Source: Streptomyces sp. WMMB 322 (lineage in GTDB: Bacteria; Actinomycetota; Actinomycetes; Streptomycetales; Streptomycetaceae). Taken from it: a stretch of DNA of 64,000 bases. The translations under genes were made by a program, and so were the position numbers. Shown here in pieces: positions 19,876-28,391 of the stretch. Position 1 is the stretch's first letter; each line of letters starts with the position of its first letter. The notes below the pieces were generated by a model. That model searched no databases. It was not told the DNA's origin and saw only the letters and a program-made list of their open reading frames with translations. The DNA is taken from NCBI RefSeq assembly GCF_900090145.1, contig NZ_FMHI01000007.1:62001-126000 (forward strand), given 5' to 3'.

Positions 19876-19945
19876 CCGTACGCCGGACCGCACAACCGCG
19901 GCCGCAGGGGGAAGAGGCCACGCGGGAGGACGGTCCGGCGTACGG
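19876..19945. terminator. Long-loop inverted repeat between convergent genes
   Basis: A perfect 15-base-pair inverted repeat (arms 19876-19890 and 19931-19945) with a 40-base spacer, between the convergent PAP2 and FAD oxidoreductase genes. It is probably a bidirectional terminator. A GGACCC hexamer tandem array (about 19850-19873) lies just before it. Confidence 0.6.
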
Positions 19946-19984
19946 GGTACTTCGGGGGCCTGCCGGTGCCGGGCCGGTCAGGAG

Positions 19985-21493
19985 TCAGCTGTCGAAGCCC
20001 ATCCCCGACGCGTCCATGGCCTTCAGCCACAGGTTGCGGCGGCCTCCCCGCGCGTCCGCACGCGCGAGCGACCACTGCGTCAGCGCGATCCCGGCCCAGC
20101 GCACCGGCTCCGGCGGGAACGGCAGCGGCTTCTTGCGCACCAGCGTCAGCTCCGTGCGCACCGTCGGCTCACCTCCGAGCAGGTCGAGCATCACCTCTGC
20201 TCCGAAGCGGGTCGCCCCCACGCCCAGGCCGGTGTAGCCGGCGGCGTACGCGACGCGCCCGCCGTGCGCCGTACCGAAGAAGGGTGAAAAGCGTGAGCAG
20301 GTGTCGATGACACCGCCCCAGGCGTGGGTGAAACGCAGACCCCTCAACTGCGGGAAGGTGTCGAAGAAGTGGCCTGCCAGCTTGCGGAACGTCTCGGGCC
20401 GCTGGTCGTACTCGGCGGCGATCCTGCTGCCGTAGTGGTACAGGACGTCGTAACCGCCCCACAGGATGCGGTTGTCGGCGGTGAGCCGGAAGTAGTGGAA
20501 GTGGTTGGCGCTGTCCGCGAGGCCCTGCCGCCCCTTCCAGCCGACGGCGGCCCGCTGCCGCTCGTCCATCGGCTCGGTCATCAGCGCGTAGTCGTAGACC
20601 GGGACGATGTAGGGGCGCAGCCTCCGCAGCAGCGAGGGAAAGGCGTTGGTGGCGAGGGCGGCCTGCCGGGCACGCACGCGGCCGTACGGGGTGCCCATGG
20701 TCACCGCGGTGTCGCCGGCGCTCAGGCCGCGCACCGGTGTGTGCTCGTAGATGCGTACGCCCGCCTCCAGGCATGCCCGCTTGAGGCCCCAGGCGAGCTT
20801 CGCCGGGTTGAGCATGGCCACGCTCCGGCGGAACCACAGGCCGGCGAGGAAGGAGGGCGAGTCGACCTGTGCGCGTACGGCCTCACGGTCCAGGAAGGTC
20901 ACGCGGTCACCGAATCCGTGCCGCCGTGCCTGAGCCGCCGACTCCTGGAGCTCGGCCACCTGGTGCGGCCGGGTCGCCACTTCGATCTCCCCGGTGCGTT
21001 CGAAGTCGCAGTTGATGCCGTGGCGCCGCACCGCTCCCTCGATGGCGTCGAGGTTGGCGAGCCCGAGGCGCTCCAGCTTCTCGATCTCGCCCGGCCAGCG
21101 GGCGAGCCCGTTCGCGAAGCCGTGGGTGAGCGAGGCGTCGCAGAATCCACCGTTCCGTCCGGAGGCCGCCCACCCTGCCTCCTTGCCCTCCAGCAGGACG
21201 ACGTCGCGGGACGGGTCGCGCTCCTTGGCGATGAGCGCGGTCCACAGGCCGCTGTAGCCGCCGCCGACGACAGCCAGGTCGCACTTCGTCTCCCTCGCCA
21301 GCGAGGGCAGCGCGGCGGGGCGGTGCTCCGGGTCGTCCAGCCAGAAGGGCACGGGCCGCGCACCGGTGAGCGCCCGGGCGGCCTCGGCCTCCCCCTCGCC
21401 GGCCGCGGCTGCCGCACCGGCCGGGCGGGAGCCCGTACCGCCCGCACCGCCGGCCGCCCTCGGGCGGGGTGATCTGCGCGGCAGTGCCGTCAC
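19985..21493 (-). CDS. FAD-dependent amine oxidoreductase (PuuB-like)
   Basis: A 502-residue DAO-superfamily flavoprotein. The dinucleotide motif DLAVVGGGYSGLWTAL is followed by LLEGKEAGWAASGRNGGF, where flavin is often attached or contacted in this group. The C-terminal GGRVAYAAGYTGLGVGAT closes the FAD site. By family and context it probably oxidises a polyamine or gamma-glutamylpolyamine to an aminoaldehyde with release of ammonia and peroxide. GTG 21493 overlaps the potC stop (GTGA), making it the last gene of the pot operon. The first 35 residues are Gly/Ala-rich and likely disordered. Confidence 0.87.
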   Translation of the reverse strand: MTALPRRSPRPRAAGGAGGTGSRPAGAAAAAGEGEAEAARALTGARPVPFWLDDPEHRPAALPSLARETKCDLAVVGGGYSGLWTALIAKERDPSRDVVLLEGKEAGWAASGRNGGFCDASLTHGFANGLARWPGEIEKLERLGLANLDAIEGAVRRHGINCDFERTGEIEVATRPHQVAELQESAAQARRHGFGDRVTFLDREAVRAQVDSPSFLAGLWFRRSVAMLNPAKLAWGLKRACLEAGVRIYEHTPVRGLSAGDTAVTMGTPYGRVRARQAALATNAFPSLLRRLRPYIVPVYDYALMTEPMDERQRAAVGWKGRQGLADSANHFHYFRLTADNRILWGGYDVLYHYGSRIAAEYDQRPETFRKLAGHFFDTFPQLRGLRFTHAWGGVIDTCSRFSPFFGTAHGGRVAYAAGYTGLGVGATRFGAEVMLDLLGGEPTVRTELTLVRKKPLPFPPEPVRWAGIALTQWSLARADARGGRRNLWLKAMDASGMGFDS

Positions 21494-22380
21494 GCCTGCC
21501 TCCTGCGCCGGCCGGCGGCGATCTGCCCGCCGAGGACGATCGCGACGGCGATCAGGAACATGGCCGTACCGATGACGTTCACCTGCACGGGCACGCCGCG
21601 CTGCGCCGCCCCCCATACGAACATCGGGAAAGTGACCGTCGAAGGACCGGCGTTGAACTGCGTGATGATGAAGTCGTCGAAGGACAGCGCGAAGCTGAGC
21701 ATCGCGCCGGCCGCGATACCCGGCGCCGCGAGCGGCAGCGTCACCCGCAGGAACGTCTGCAGCGGCCCCGCGTACAGATCGCGTGCCGCCTCCTCCAGGC
21801 GCGGGTCCATGCTCATCACCCGCGCCTTCACGGCCACCACCACGAAGCTCAGGCAGAACATGATGTGGGCGATGAGGATCGTGACGAAGCCGAACGCCAC
21901 CCGGGTGTTGAGGAAGAGCGTGCCGAGCGAGGCGCCCATGACGACCTCGGGCATCGCCATGGGCAGGAAGATCAGCGCATTGCCGGTGCCCTTGCCGCGG
22001 AACCGGTGGCGGGCGAGGGCGAAGGCGGCGAGCGTGCCGAACGCGGTGGCCACCACCGTGGACAGCAGGGCGATCTGGAGGCTCAGCGCCAGCGACCCGC
22101 ACATGTCGGCGACGCCGCAGGGGTCGGTCCAGGCGTCGGCGGAGAAGGCGCGCCACTCGTAGTTGAAGCGTCCCGCCGGCTTGTTGAAGGAGAACAGCAT
22201 CACCACCACGTTCGGCAGCAGCAGATACACCAGTGATGCCGCACCGGCGATGACGACGGCGTGGCGGCGCAGCCGGCGCAGCGGCGCGAGGACCGCGGAG
22301 CGCTTGGCCGGAGCCGGTGAGCCCTTCGGTGAACCGTCCCTGTTCCGGGGGGAGTCGGCGAGGTGCGTTGCGTCGGCCAT
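21490..22380 (-). CDS. potC: Polyamine ABC transporter permease, PotC type
   Basis: A 296-residue inner-membrane permease. Six hydrophobic segments are visible, starting with VVIAGAASLVYLLLPNVVV. The EAA loop that docks the ATPase reads EEAARDLYAGPLQTFLRVTL. An N-terminal hydrophilic tail of about 35 residues precedes the first segment. Its ATG (22380) overlaps the potB stop by one base (TGATG), and its stop overlaps the oxidoreductase start. With PotB it forms the pathway for spermidine or putrescine uptake. Confidence 0.92.
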   Translation of the reverse strand: MADATHLADSPRNRDGSPKGSPAPAKRSAVLAPLRRLRRHAVVIAGAASLVYLLLPNVVVMLFSFNKPAGRFNYEWRAFSADAWTDPCGVADMCGSLALSLQIALLSTVVATAFGTLAAFALARHRFRGKGTGNALIFLPMAMPEVVMGASLGTLFLNTRVAFGFVTILIAHIMFCLSFVVVAVKARVMSMDPRLEEAARDLYAGPLQTFLRVTLPLAAPGIAAGAMLSFALSFDDFIITQFNAGPSTVTFPMFVWGAAQRGVPVQVNVIGTAMFLIAVAIVLGGQIAAGRRRRQA

Positions 22381-23351
22381 CACACCAGTTCCTCCGTTCC
22401 GGCCTTGCGCATGTAGACGCTCACCACGATCAGGATGATCGCCATGAGGATGAACGACATGGCGGCCGCGGCGGGGTAGTCGAGGACGTTGAGGAACTGC
22501 TTCTGGATGGCGTTGCCGACCATCTGCGTGTTCGGCGAGCCGAGCAGCTGGGCGTTGATGTAGTCGCCCGACGCGGGGATGAAGGTCAGCAGCGTGCCGG
22601 CCACCACTCCGGGGAGGGAGAGCGGGAAGGTCACCTTGCGGAAGACGGTCGCGGGCTTCGCGTACAGGTCCCGGGCCGCCTCGTGCAGCGAGGTGTCGAT
22701 CCTCTCCAGTGAGCTGTACAGCGGCAGGATCATGAACGGCAGGAAGTTGTACGTCAGTCCGCACACCACCGCCAGCGGGGTCGCGAGGAGCCTGTCGTCC
22801 CCGGTCAGGCCCAACTGGCTTGTCACGTCGAGGACATGCACGGACTTCAGCACGGTCACCACCGGACCGGCGTCCGAGAGGATCGTCTTCCAGGCGAGGG
22901 TGCGGATGAGGAAGCTGGTGAAGAAGGGCGCGATCACCATCACCAGCAGCAGCCCGCGCCACCGCCCCGCACGGAAGGCGATCGTGTACGCGAGGGGGTA
23001 GCCGATGAGCAGGCACAGCAGCGTGGCCGTCGCGGCGTAGAGGAACGAGCGCACGAAGTGCGGCGCGTAGGCAGCCAGCGCGTCGGTGTAGTTGGTGAAG
23101 TCCCAGGTGACGCGGAAGCCCTCCTCCAGGCTGCCGCTCTGCACGGACGTGGAGGCCTGGTAGAAGAACGGCGCGACGAAGAAGACGGCGAGCCACAGCC
23201 CGGCCGGAAGCAGCAGCCAGTACGGCGTGAGGCGGCGCCGGGAGCGGGCGGACGCACCGGCATCGTCGCCGGACGGCCCGGCGGGGGCCGCCGCCCCGGC
23301 CGGCCCGGGCGGCGGGGAGGCGCCCGCGGACGCCGGGAGGGTGGTCGTCAC
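22380..23351 (-). CDS. potB: Polyamine ABC transporter permease, PotB type
   Basis: A 323-residue permease. A Pro/Ala/Gly-rich N-terminus (about 40 residues) precedes the first membrane segment YWLLLPAGLWLAVFFVAPFF. The EAA motif is HEAARDLYAKPATVFRKVTF. The hydrophobic pattern gives six segments. I chose GTG 23351 (VTTTLPASAG) because it overlaps the potA stop (GTGA). It works with PotC, PotA and PotD. Confidence 0.92.
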   Translation of the reverse strand: MTTTLPASAGASPPPGPAGAAAPAGPSGDDAGASARSRRRLTPYWLLLPAGLWLAVFFVAPFFYQASTSVQSGSLEEGFRVTWDFTNYTDALAAYAPHFVRSFLYAATATLLCLLIGYPLAYTIAFRAGRWRGLLLVMVIAPFFTSFLIRTLAWKTILSDAGPVVTVLKSVHVLDVTSQLGLTGDDRLLATPLAVVCGLTYNFLPFMILPLYSSLERIDTSLHEAARDLYAKPATVFRKVTFPLSLPGVVAGTLLTFIPASGDYINAQLLGSPNTQMVGNAIQKQFLNVLDYPAAAAMSFILMAIILIVVSVYMRKAGTEELV

Positions 23352-24484
23352 AGCGCCTCCTCCACCGTGCCGGCGTCGGCGTCCTGTGCGGCGTCGAGCG
23401 CGAAGGTGTGTGCGGGCCGCCAGCGCAGTACGACTTCGGTGCCGGGCGTGAGACGTGCGTCCCGTTCCACGTTCTGTTCGTAGACGCTGAACTCGGGGCA
23501 CACCGGGCTGTCGACGACGTACTGGAGGCAGACGCCCAGATATCCGGCGTCGCGTATGCGGCCGGTGAGCAGGTTGTCGGCGCCGCCCGTGTCCGCGTCG
23601 GCGTCCTCGGCGTGTGTGAGGGAGATCTTCTCGGGGCGTACGCCCACGAGCACCTTGCCGCCCGCCTGCGGGTTCTCGAGGGCGCACCGGTCCGCGGGCA
23701 GGCGCAGCACGGTGTCGGAGGCGACGGCCTTCAGCACCAACTCCTCGCCCTTCGCCTCGGTGATCTCCGCCTCGATGAGGTTGGACGTGCCGAGGAAGTT
23801 GGCGACGAAGGTGGAGCGGGGCCGCTCGTAGAGCTCGTCGGGCGGACCGAGTTGCTCGACGCGTCCCGCGTTCATGACGGCCACGGTGTCGGCCATCGTC
23901 ATGGCCTCCTCCTGGTCGTGCGTGACGTGGACGAAGGTGATGCCGACCTCCGTCTGGATGCGCTTGAGTTCCAGCTGCATCTGCCGGCGAAGCTTGAGGT
24001 CGAGGGCTCCGAGGGGCTCGTCCAGCAGCAGCACCTGCGGCCGGTTGATCAACGCGCGGGCGAGCGCGACGCGTTGCTGCTGCCCGCCGGAGAGCTGGCG
24101 CGGCTTGCGCTTGGCGAGCGGTCCCAGCTCGACGAGTTCCAGCATCTCCTCGACCTGCTTGCGCACGGAGCCGATCCCCCGGCGGCGCAGCCCGAAGGCG
24201 ACGTTCTCCGACACGTCGAGGTGCGGGAAGAGGGCGTAGTTCTGGAAGACGGTGTTCACGGGGCGCTTGTGCGGCGGCAGCGCGGTGATGTCCTCGTCGC
24301 CGAGCCGGACGCTGCCGCCCGTCGGCTCCTCGAGCCCGGCGATCATGCGCAGGGTCGTGGTCTTGCCGCAGCCGGATGCGCCGAGCAGCGCGAAGAAGGA
24401 GCCTTCAGGGATGGTGAGGTCCAGCGGGTGCACGGCGGTGAAGTCGCCGAAGACCTTGCTGATTCCGGTGAGCGTGATCGTCAT
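23348..24484 (-). CDS. potA: Polyamine ABC transporter ATP-binding protein
   Basis: A 378-residue ABC ATPase that powers uptake. Walker A is LLGASGCGKTT, the Q-loop VFQNYALFPHL, the signature RQLSGGQQQRVALARAL, Walker B VLLLDEPLGALD, and the switch His VTHDQEEAM. The C-terminal TOBE region (VLVGVRPEKISL) is typical of the spermidine/putrescine group. The ATG at 24484 lies 12 bases after the potD stop, and its stop overlaps potB. Confidence 0.94.
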   Translation of the reverse strand: MTITLTGISKVFGDFTAVHPLDLTIPEGSFFALLGASGCGKTTTLRMIAGLEEPTGGSVRLGDEDITALPPHKRPVNTVFQNYALFPHLDVSENVAFGLRRRGIGSVRKQVEEMLELVELGPLAKRKPRQLSGGQQQRVALARALINRPQVLLLDEPLGALDLKLRRQMQLELKRIQTEVGITFVHVTHDQEEAMTMADTVAVMNAGRVEQLGPPDELYERPRSTFVANFLGTSNLIEAEITEAKGEELVLKAVASDTVLRLPADRCALENPQAGGKVLVGVRPEKISLTHAEDADADTGGADNLLTGRIRDAGYLGVCLQYVVDSPVCPEFSVYEQNVERDARLTPGTEVVLRWRPAHTFALDAAQDADAGTVEEAL

Positions 24485-24496
24485 GGCCGATGCCCC

Positions 24497-25747
24497 CTAG
24501 GCGCCGATGAGTTTGGCGAACTTGTTCTCGTAGCGGGCCTGTTCCTTGTCGGACATCGGCCGGAAGGCCTTTCCGCGCCCTGCGGTCCTGGCGTCGGGGA
24601 AGATCAGCGGGTCCTCCGCGAGGTCCTTGTCGATCTTCTCCATCTCGGCCTTGGCTCCGGATACCGGGCAGATGTAGTTGACCCAGGCAGTCAGTTCTGC
24701 GGCCACCTCGGGGTCGTAGTAGTAGTTGATCAAGTCCTCGGCGTTCGCCCGGTGCCGTGCTTTGGCGGGTACGAGCAGGTCGTCCGTGGCGAAGCGGTAG
24801 CCGCTCTCCGGGATGGCGAACTCGATGTCCGGGTTGTCGAGCTTCAGCTGCACGATGTCGCCCGCCCAGGCCAGACATGCGGCGATGTCGCCCGAACTCA
24901 GCTCGTCGATGTAGTCGTTGCCGCTGAAGCGTCGCAACTGCTTACGGTCCACGGCCTTCTGTATCCGGGCGATGGCCTTGTCGAAGTCGTCGCCGTCGAA
25001 CTTCTCCGGATCGATGCCGAGGTCCAGCATCGTCATCCCGACGGTGTCGGTCATCTCGGTGAGCATGGACACCTTGCCCTTGAGCGACTCGTCCTCCAGC
25101 AGCTGGCTGACGCTGGTGACCTTCTTTCCACCCGTGGCCTTCTTGTTGTACGCGACGACGCAGGCGATGCCCGCCCACGGGTAGCTGTACTGCCGTCCCG
25201 GGTCCTGCGCGGCCGTACGGAAGCGGTCCTCCAGGTTGGCCACCGCGTTGGGCATACGAGCGGGGTCCAGACGCTGCGCCCAGCCCTGGCGGATCAGGCG
25301 CCCGGCCATCCAGTCGGTGAGGCAGACCAGGTCGCGTCCGGTGCTCTGGCCGGCGGCGAGCTGCGGCTTGATCTTGCCGTAGAACTCGTTGTTGTCGTTG
25401 ATGTCCTCGACGTACTTGACCTTGATGCCGGTCTGCCGCTCGAAGCGGTCCAGCGTGGGGCGCTTCTTCTTGTCCTTGTCGTCGACGTCTATGTAGAGCG
25501 GCCAGTTGGCGAAGTTCAGGACCCGCTCCTTCTTCGAGTAGTCGGGATTCTCGTCGGGGTCGTCGCCGCGGCCACCCTCGGCGGGCGGGATGCCGCACGC
25601 GGCGAGCGCCGCGCCGCCCATGGTCAGGGAGCCGAGGCGCAGCAGCCGGCGGCGGCTCATGGCCGCGCGTCCGCTGGTCAGGCTCCGTTCCCAGGCCTTG
25701 CGCACGGGGTCGGGCAGGCCTTCGTACAGCTGCGGGTCCAGGTCCAT
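24497..25747 (-). CDS. potD: Polyamine-binding lipoprotein
   Basis: Extracellular substrate-binding component of the Pot system, 416 residues. The N-terminus carries a twin-arginine stretch (MSRRRLLRLG at about residue 30) followed by a hydrophobic segment and lipobox LAAC, so it is probably a Tat-exported lipoprotein. The mature part shows LNFANWPLYID, then TGIKVKYVEDINDNNEFYGK and LINYYYDPEVAAELTAWVNY, typical of PotD/PotF. I chose ATG 25747, which has GGAAGG eight bases upstream, although the Tat motif then sits after 29 residues. An ATG directly before SRRRLL is an alternative start. Confidence 0.93.
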   Translation of the reverse strand: MDLDPQLYEGLPDPVRKAWERSLTSGRAAMSRRRLLRLGSLTMGGAALAACGIPPAEGGRGDDPDENPDYSKKERVLNFANWPLYIDVDDKDKKKRPTLDRFERQTGIKVKYVEDINDNNEFYGKIKPQLAAGQSTGRDLVCLTDWMAGRLIRQGWAQRLDPARMPNAVANLEDRFRTAAQDPGRQYSYPWAGIACVVAYNKKATGGKKVTSVSQLLEDESLKGKVSMLTEMTDTVGMTMLDLGIDPEKFDGDDFDKAIARIQKAVDRKQLRRFSGNDYIDELSSGDIAACLAWAGDIVQLKLDNPDIEFAIPESGYRFATDDLLVPAKARHRANAEDLINYYYDPEVAAELTAWVNYICPVSGAKAEMEKIDKDLAEDPLIFPDARTAGRGKAFRPMSDKEQARYENKFAKLIGA

Positions 25748-25817
25748 CGGGGCTGCCTTCCGGTTCGATGGGGCGGGGAAGGGAGTTCGGGAGGGTGCGA
25801 GGCCGGGGCCGCTGGTC

Positions 25818-27332
25818 TCAGCGGTCGCCGAAGACCGTGCGGTGCCAGTCCTTGCGGGGCTGTGCGGTGGTGTCCTGCATGACGTGCTTGAGCTGCGTGT
25901 ACTCCTCGAAGGAGTAGGCGGACATGTCCTTGCCGTAGCCGGAGGCCTTGTAGCCGCCGTGCGGCATCTCGCTGATGATCGGGATGTGGTCATTGATCCA
26001 GACGCAGCCCGCCCGGATCTGGCGTGCCGCGCTGCCCGTGCGGAAGACGTCGCGGCTCCAGGCCGAGGCGGCCAGCCCGTACGGGGTGTCGTTGGCCAGG
26101 GCGATGCCCTGGTCGTCGGCGTCGAAGGGCAGGACGGTCAGTACCGGCCCGAAGACCTCCTGCTGGACGATCTCGCTGTCCTGCGGCGCGTCCGTGATCA
26201 GGGTCGGCAGGTAGTAGGCGCCCTTCGCCCGCCCGCCTCCCGGCGCCTCGCCTCCGGTGACGACGGTGGCGTAGGCACGGGCGCGTTCCACGAACCCGGC
26301 GACGCGGTCGCGGTGCGCGGAGGAGACGAGTGGCCCCAGGTCGGTGCCGGGGGCGAAGGGGTCCCCCACCCGCACCTCACGCATCAGGTCGGCGACCCCC
26401 GCGACGAACTCCTCGTAGAGCGGCCGCTGTACGTAGGCGCGGGTCGCGGCGGTGCAGTCCTGGCCGGAGTTGATCAGGGCGCCGGCCACCGCCCCGTGCA
26501 CGGCGGCCGTCAGGTCGGCGTCGTCGAAGACGACGAACGGCGCCTTGCCGCCCAGCTCCAGATGGAGCCGCTTGACGGTGCCGGTCGCGATCTCGGCCAC
26601 GCGCCTGCCGACGGCGGTCGACCCGGTGAAGGAGACCATGGCGACGGACGGATGGCCCACCAGCGTCTCCCCCGCGTCGGGGCCGACGCCGGAGACGATG
26701 TTGACCACTCCGTCCGGGATGCCCGCCTCGCAAGCCGCCTCGGCGAACATCAGCGAGGTCAGCGGCGTCAGTTCGGACGGCTTGAGGACGATCGTGTTGC
26801 CCGCGGCCACGGCCGGGAGGATCTTCCAGGCGGCCATCTGCAGCGGATAGTTCCAGGGCGCGACGGAGCCGATGACGCCGAGAGGTTCGCGGCGCACGTA
26901 CGAGGTGTGGTCGCCGCTGTACTCGGCGGCCGCGACCCCCGGCAACTGCCGGGCGGCGCCCGCGAAGAACGCGACGTTGTCGAAGGAGCCCGGCACGTCG
27001 AACTCCTCGGAGAGCTTCAGCGGCTTGCCGCACTGGAGCGACTCCGCGTACACGAACTCCCCGGTGCGCTCCCGCAGTACGGCCGCCCAGCGGTGCATCG
27101 CGTCGGAGCGCTCGCCGGGTGTCGCGCCCGCCCACTCCGGCAGTGCGCGCCCCGCCGCCTTGACTGCGGCGTCGACGTCGTCAGGACCCGCGAGTTCGTA
27201 GGTGAGGACGCTTTCGCCCGTGGCCGGGTCGAGGACGGTGTGCGTCCGTCCAGAGGTGCCGGACCCGTACCGGCCTCCGGTGAACTGCGCGCCCGCTGCG
27301 AACCGTGAGGACACGTCGAAGCGCTGGACCAT
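25818..27332 (-). CDS. Gamma-aminobutyraldehyde dehydrogenase (first gene of pot operon)
   Basis: A 504-residue aldehyde dehydrogenase. Catalytic positions are the Asn in VAPWNYPLQM, the Glu in [14 protein letters not shown] and the Cys in [13 protein letters not shown]. The C-terminal signature GGYKASGYGKDMSAY is shared with gamma-aminobutyraldehyde and betaine-aldehyde dehydrogenases. It lies 70 bases upstream of potD on the same strand and so leads a six-gene operon with potDABC and an amine oxidase. This supports oxidation of 4-aminobutanal to GABA, or the gamma-glutamyl form. An inverted repeat upstream may be its operator. Confidence 0.88.
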   Translation of the reverse strand: MVQRFDVSSRFAAGAQFTGGRYGSGTSGRTHTVLDPATGESVLTYELAGPDDVDAAVKAAGRALPEWAGATPGERSDAMHRWAAVLRERTGEFVYAESLQCGKPLKLSEEFDVPGSFDNVAFFAGAARQLPGVAAAEYSGDHTSYVRREPLGVIGSVAPWNYPLQMAAWKILPAVAAGNTIVLKPSELTPLTSLMFAEAACEAGIPDGVVNIVSGVGPDAGETLVGHPSVAMVSFTGSTAVGRRVAEIATGTVKRLHLELGGKAPFVVFDDADLTAAVHGAVAGALINSGQDCTAATRAYVQRPLYEEFVAGVADLMREVRVGDPFAPGTDLGPLVSSAHRDRVAGFVERARAYATVVTGGEAPGGGRAKGAYYLPTLITDAPQDSEIVQQEVFGPVLTVLPFDADDQGIALANDTPYGLAASAWSRDVFRTGSAARQIRAGCVWINDHIPIISEMPHGGYKASGYGKDMSAYSFEEYTQLKHVMQDTTAQPRKDWHRTVFGDR

Positions 27333-27408
27333 CGGGCTCTCCTGCCAGGGCGGGGCGTCAGCTGCTGTTGGACGCCGATCCTGGCAGGACCCTTCCGATT
27401 CAACAAGG

Positions 27409-27444
27409 GATTCCGTCGTTACCTTTTGATTGCGCTACGGAATC
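27409..27444. promoter_or_regulatory. Candidate operator upstream of the polyamine operon
   Basis: A perfect eight-base inverted repeat (arms 27409-27416 and 27437-27444) is separated by 20 AT-richer bases, about 75-110 bases upstream of the first gene of the pot operon. The AT-rich centre could hold the -10/-35 region. It is a reasonable site for a PucR, Lrp or GntR-type regulator; which one is unknown. Confidence 0.4.
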
Positions 27445-27493
27445 TGCATCCTCTGCGTGCTTCGAGCCTCACGATCCGCAGCCCCGCTGCCCC

Positions 27494-28291
27494 TCAGGCC
27501 CCGCCGTCCGGGGCCGCCGGCAGCACCCGCGCCGCGCTGCCGCCACTGCGCGCGTCGAGCGAGGAACCGTCCCCGCCGGTGCCGGGACCGGAGTCGTCGG
27601 ACCCCTCGTTGTAGAAGATCAGCATCACAAGGAGGAAGGCCACGCAGATCACGGCCAGGACGGTCCCGACGATCCCCATCACGAAGCCCGCGACCGCCTG
27701 GCCCCGGCCGCCCAGCTCACCCCTGTCGACGGCCCGCTTCGCGGAGAGGCCGAGCCCGAGCGCGACGGGGCTGATGAAGATCCCGACGAAGCTCCCCCAG
27801 CAGGTGGAGACCGCGACGAGCCCGATGATGCCGGTCACCATCGCCGCGACCGACTTCCCGTTGGACGGCGGAGGGCCGTGCCAGCCGTAGCCGCCGGGGA
27901 CGGGCCCCGCTCCGTATCCGTAAGGCTGCGGACCCGGCGCCGGATACCCGTAGGCGGCACCGCCCTTGCCGTACTGCTGGTGGTGGGCCTGCTGCCCGTA
28001 CGGTGCCTGGGGACCGTACGGCGTCGGCGCACCGTACGGCGAAGCCCCGTACCCGGCGCCCGCACCCCCGGCCGGGCCCCCCGCAGGCCCGCCCGGTGCC
28101 GGAGGGACCGGGGGCGGCGCGGCGCCGGAGCCCGACGTGATCGTCGGCTGCTCCGCCACCGAACGGCGCTTCCGGTCCTCTTCGTTCTGGTCCATGCTCC
28201 CCCTGCCCGGTGCGACCCCGTCCCGAGGAGGCGCCCACGGATTGTGCGGTTCCTCGCCGGGCCGGCCCGGCTGCCCGGTGTCGTCTTCCAT
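27494..28291 (-). CDS. DUF4190-type membrane protein with Gly/Pro/Tyr-rich tail
   Basis: A 265-residue protein. About 160 N-terminal residues are low complexity (repeats such as YGAPTPYGPQAPYGQQ). Two membrane helices follow (VAAMVTGIIGLVAVSTCWGSF continuing to LGL, and VAGFVMGIVGTVLAVICVAFL) separated by a short loop, then an acidic Gly/Ser tail. This layout is the common actinobacterial DUF4190 protein. I preferred ATG 28291 (MEDDTGQPG) because GGGAGGGG lies just upstream. The role is unknown. It is divergent from the deaminase-like gene. Confidence 0.8.
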   Translation of the reverse strand: MEDDTGQPGRPGEEPHNPWAPPRDGVAPGRGSMDQNEEDRKRRSVAEQPTITSGSGAAPPPVPPAPGGPAGGPAGGAGAGYGASPYGAPTPYGPQAPYGQQAHHQQYGKGGAAYGYPAPGPQPYGYGAGPVPGGYGWHGPPPSNGKSVAAMVTGIIGLVAVSTCWGSFVGIFISPVALGLGLSAKRAVDRGELGGRGQAVAGFVMGIVGTVLAVICVAFLLVMLIFYNEGSDDSGPGTGGDGSSLDARSGGSAARVLPAAPDGGA

Positions 28292-28391
28292 GTCCCCTCC
28301 CGGGGTTCTCCGTCCGGCAGCCATGCTATTCGCCTGCCGGAACTCCCCGCATACGATGATCCGGTTCGCTTTTCCCCACTGGAGGCCTCAC

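Noticed and set aside
19985..22156. A 723-codon frame joining potC DNA to the FAD oxidoreductase
   Set aside because: The first 220 codons are potC in another frame. The oxidoreductase starts at GTG 21493 with a GTGA overlap.
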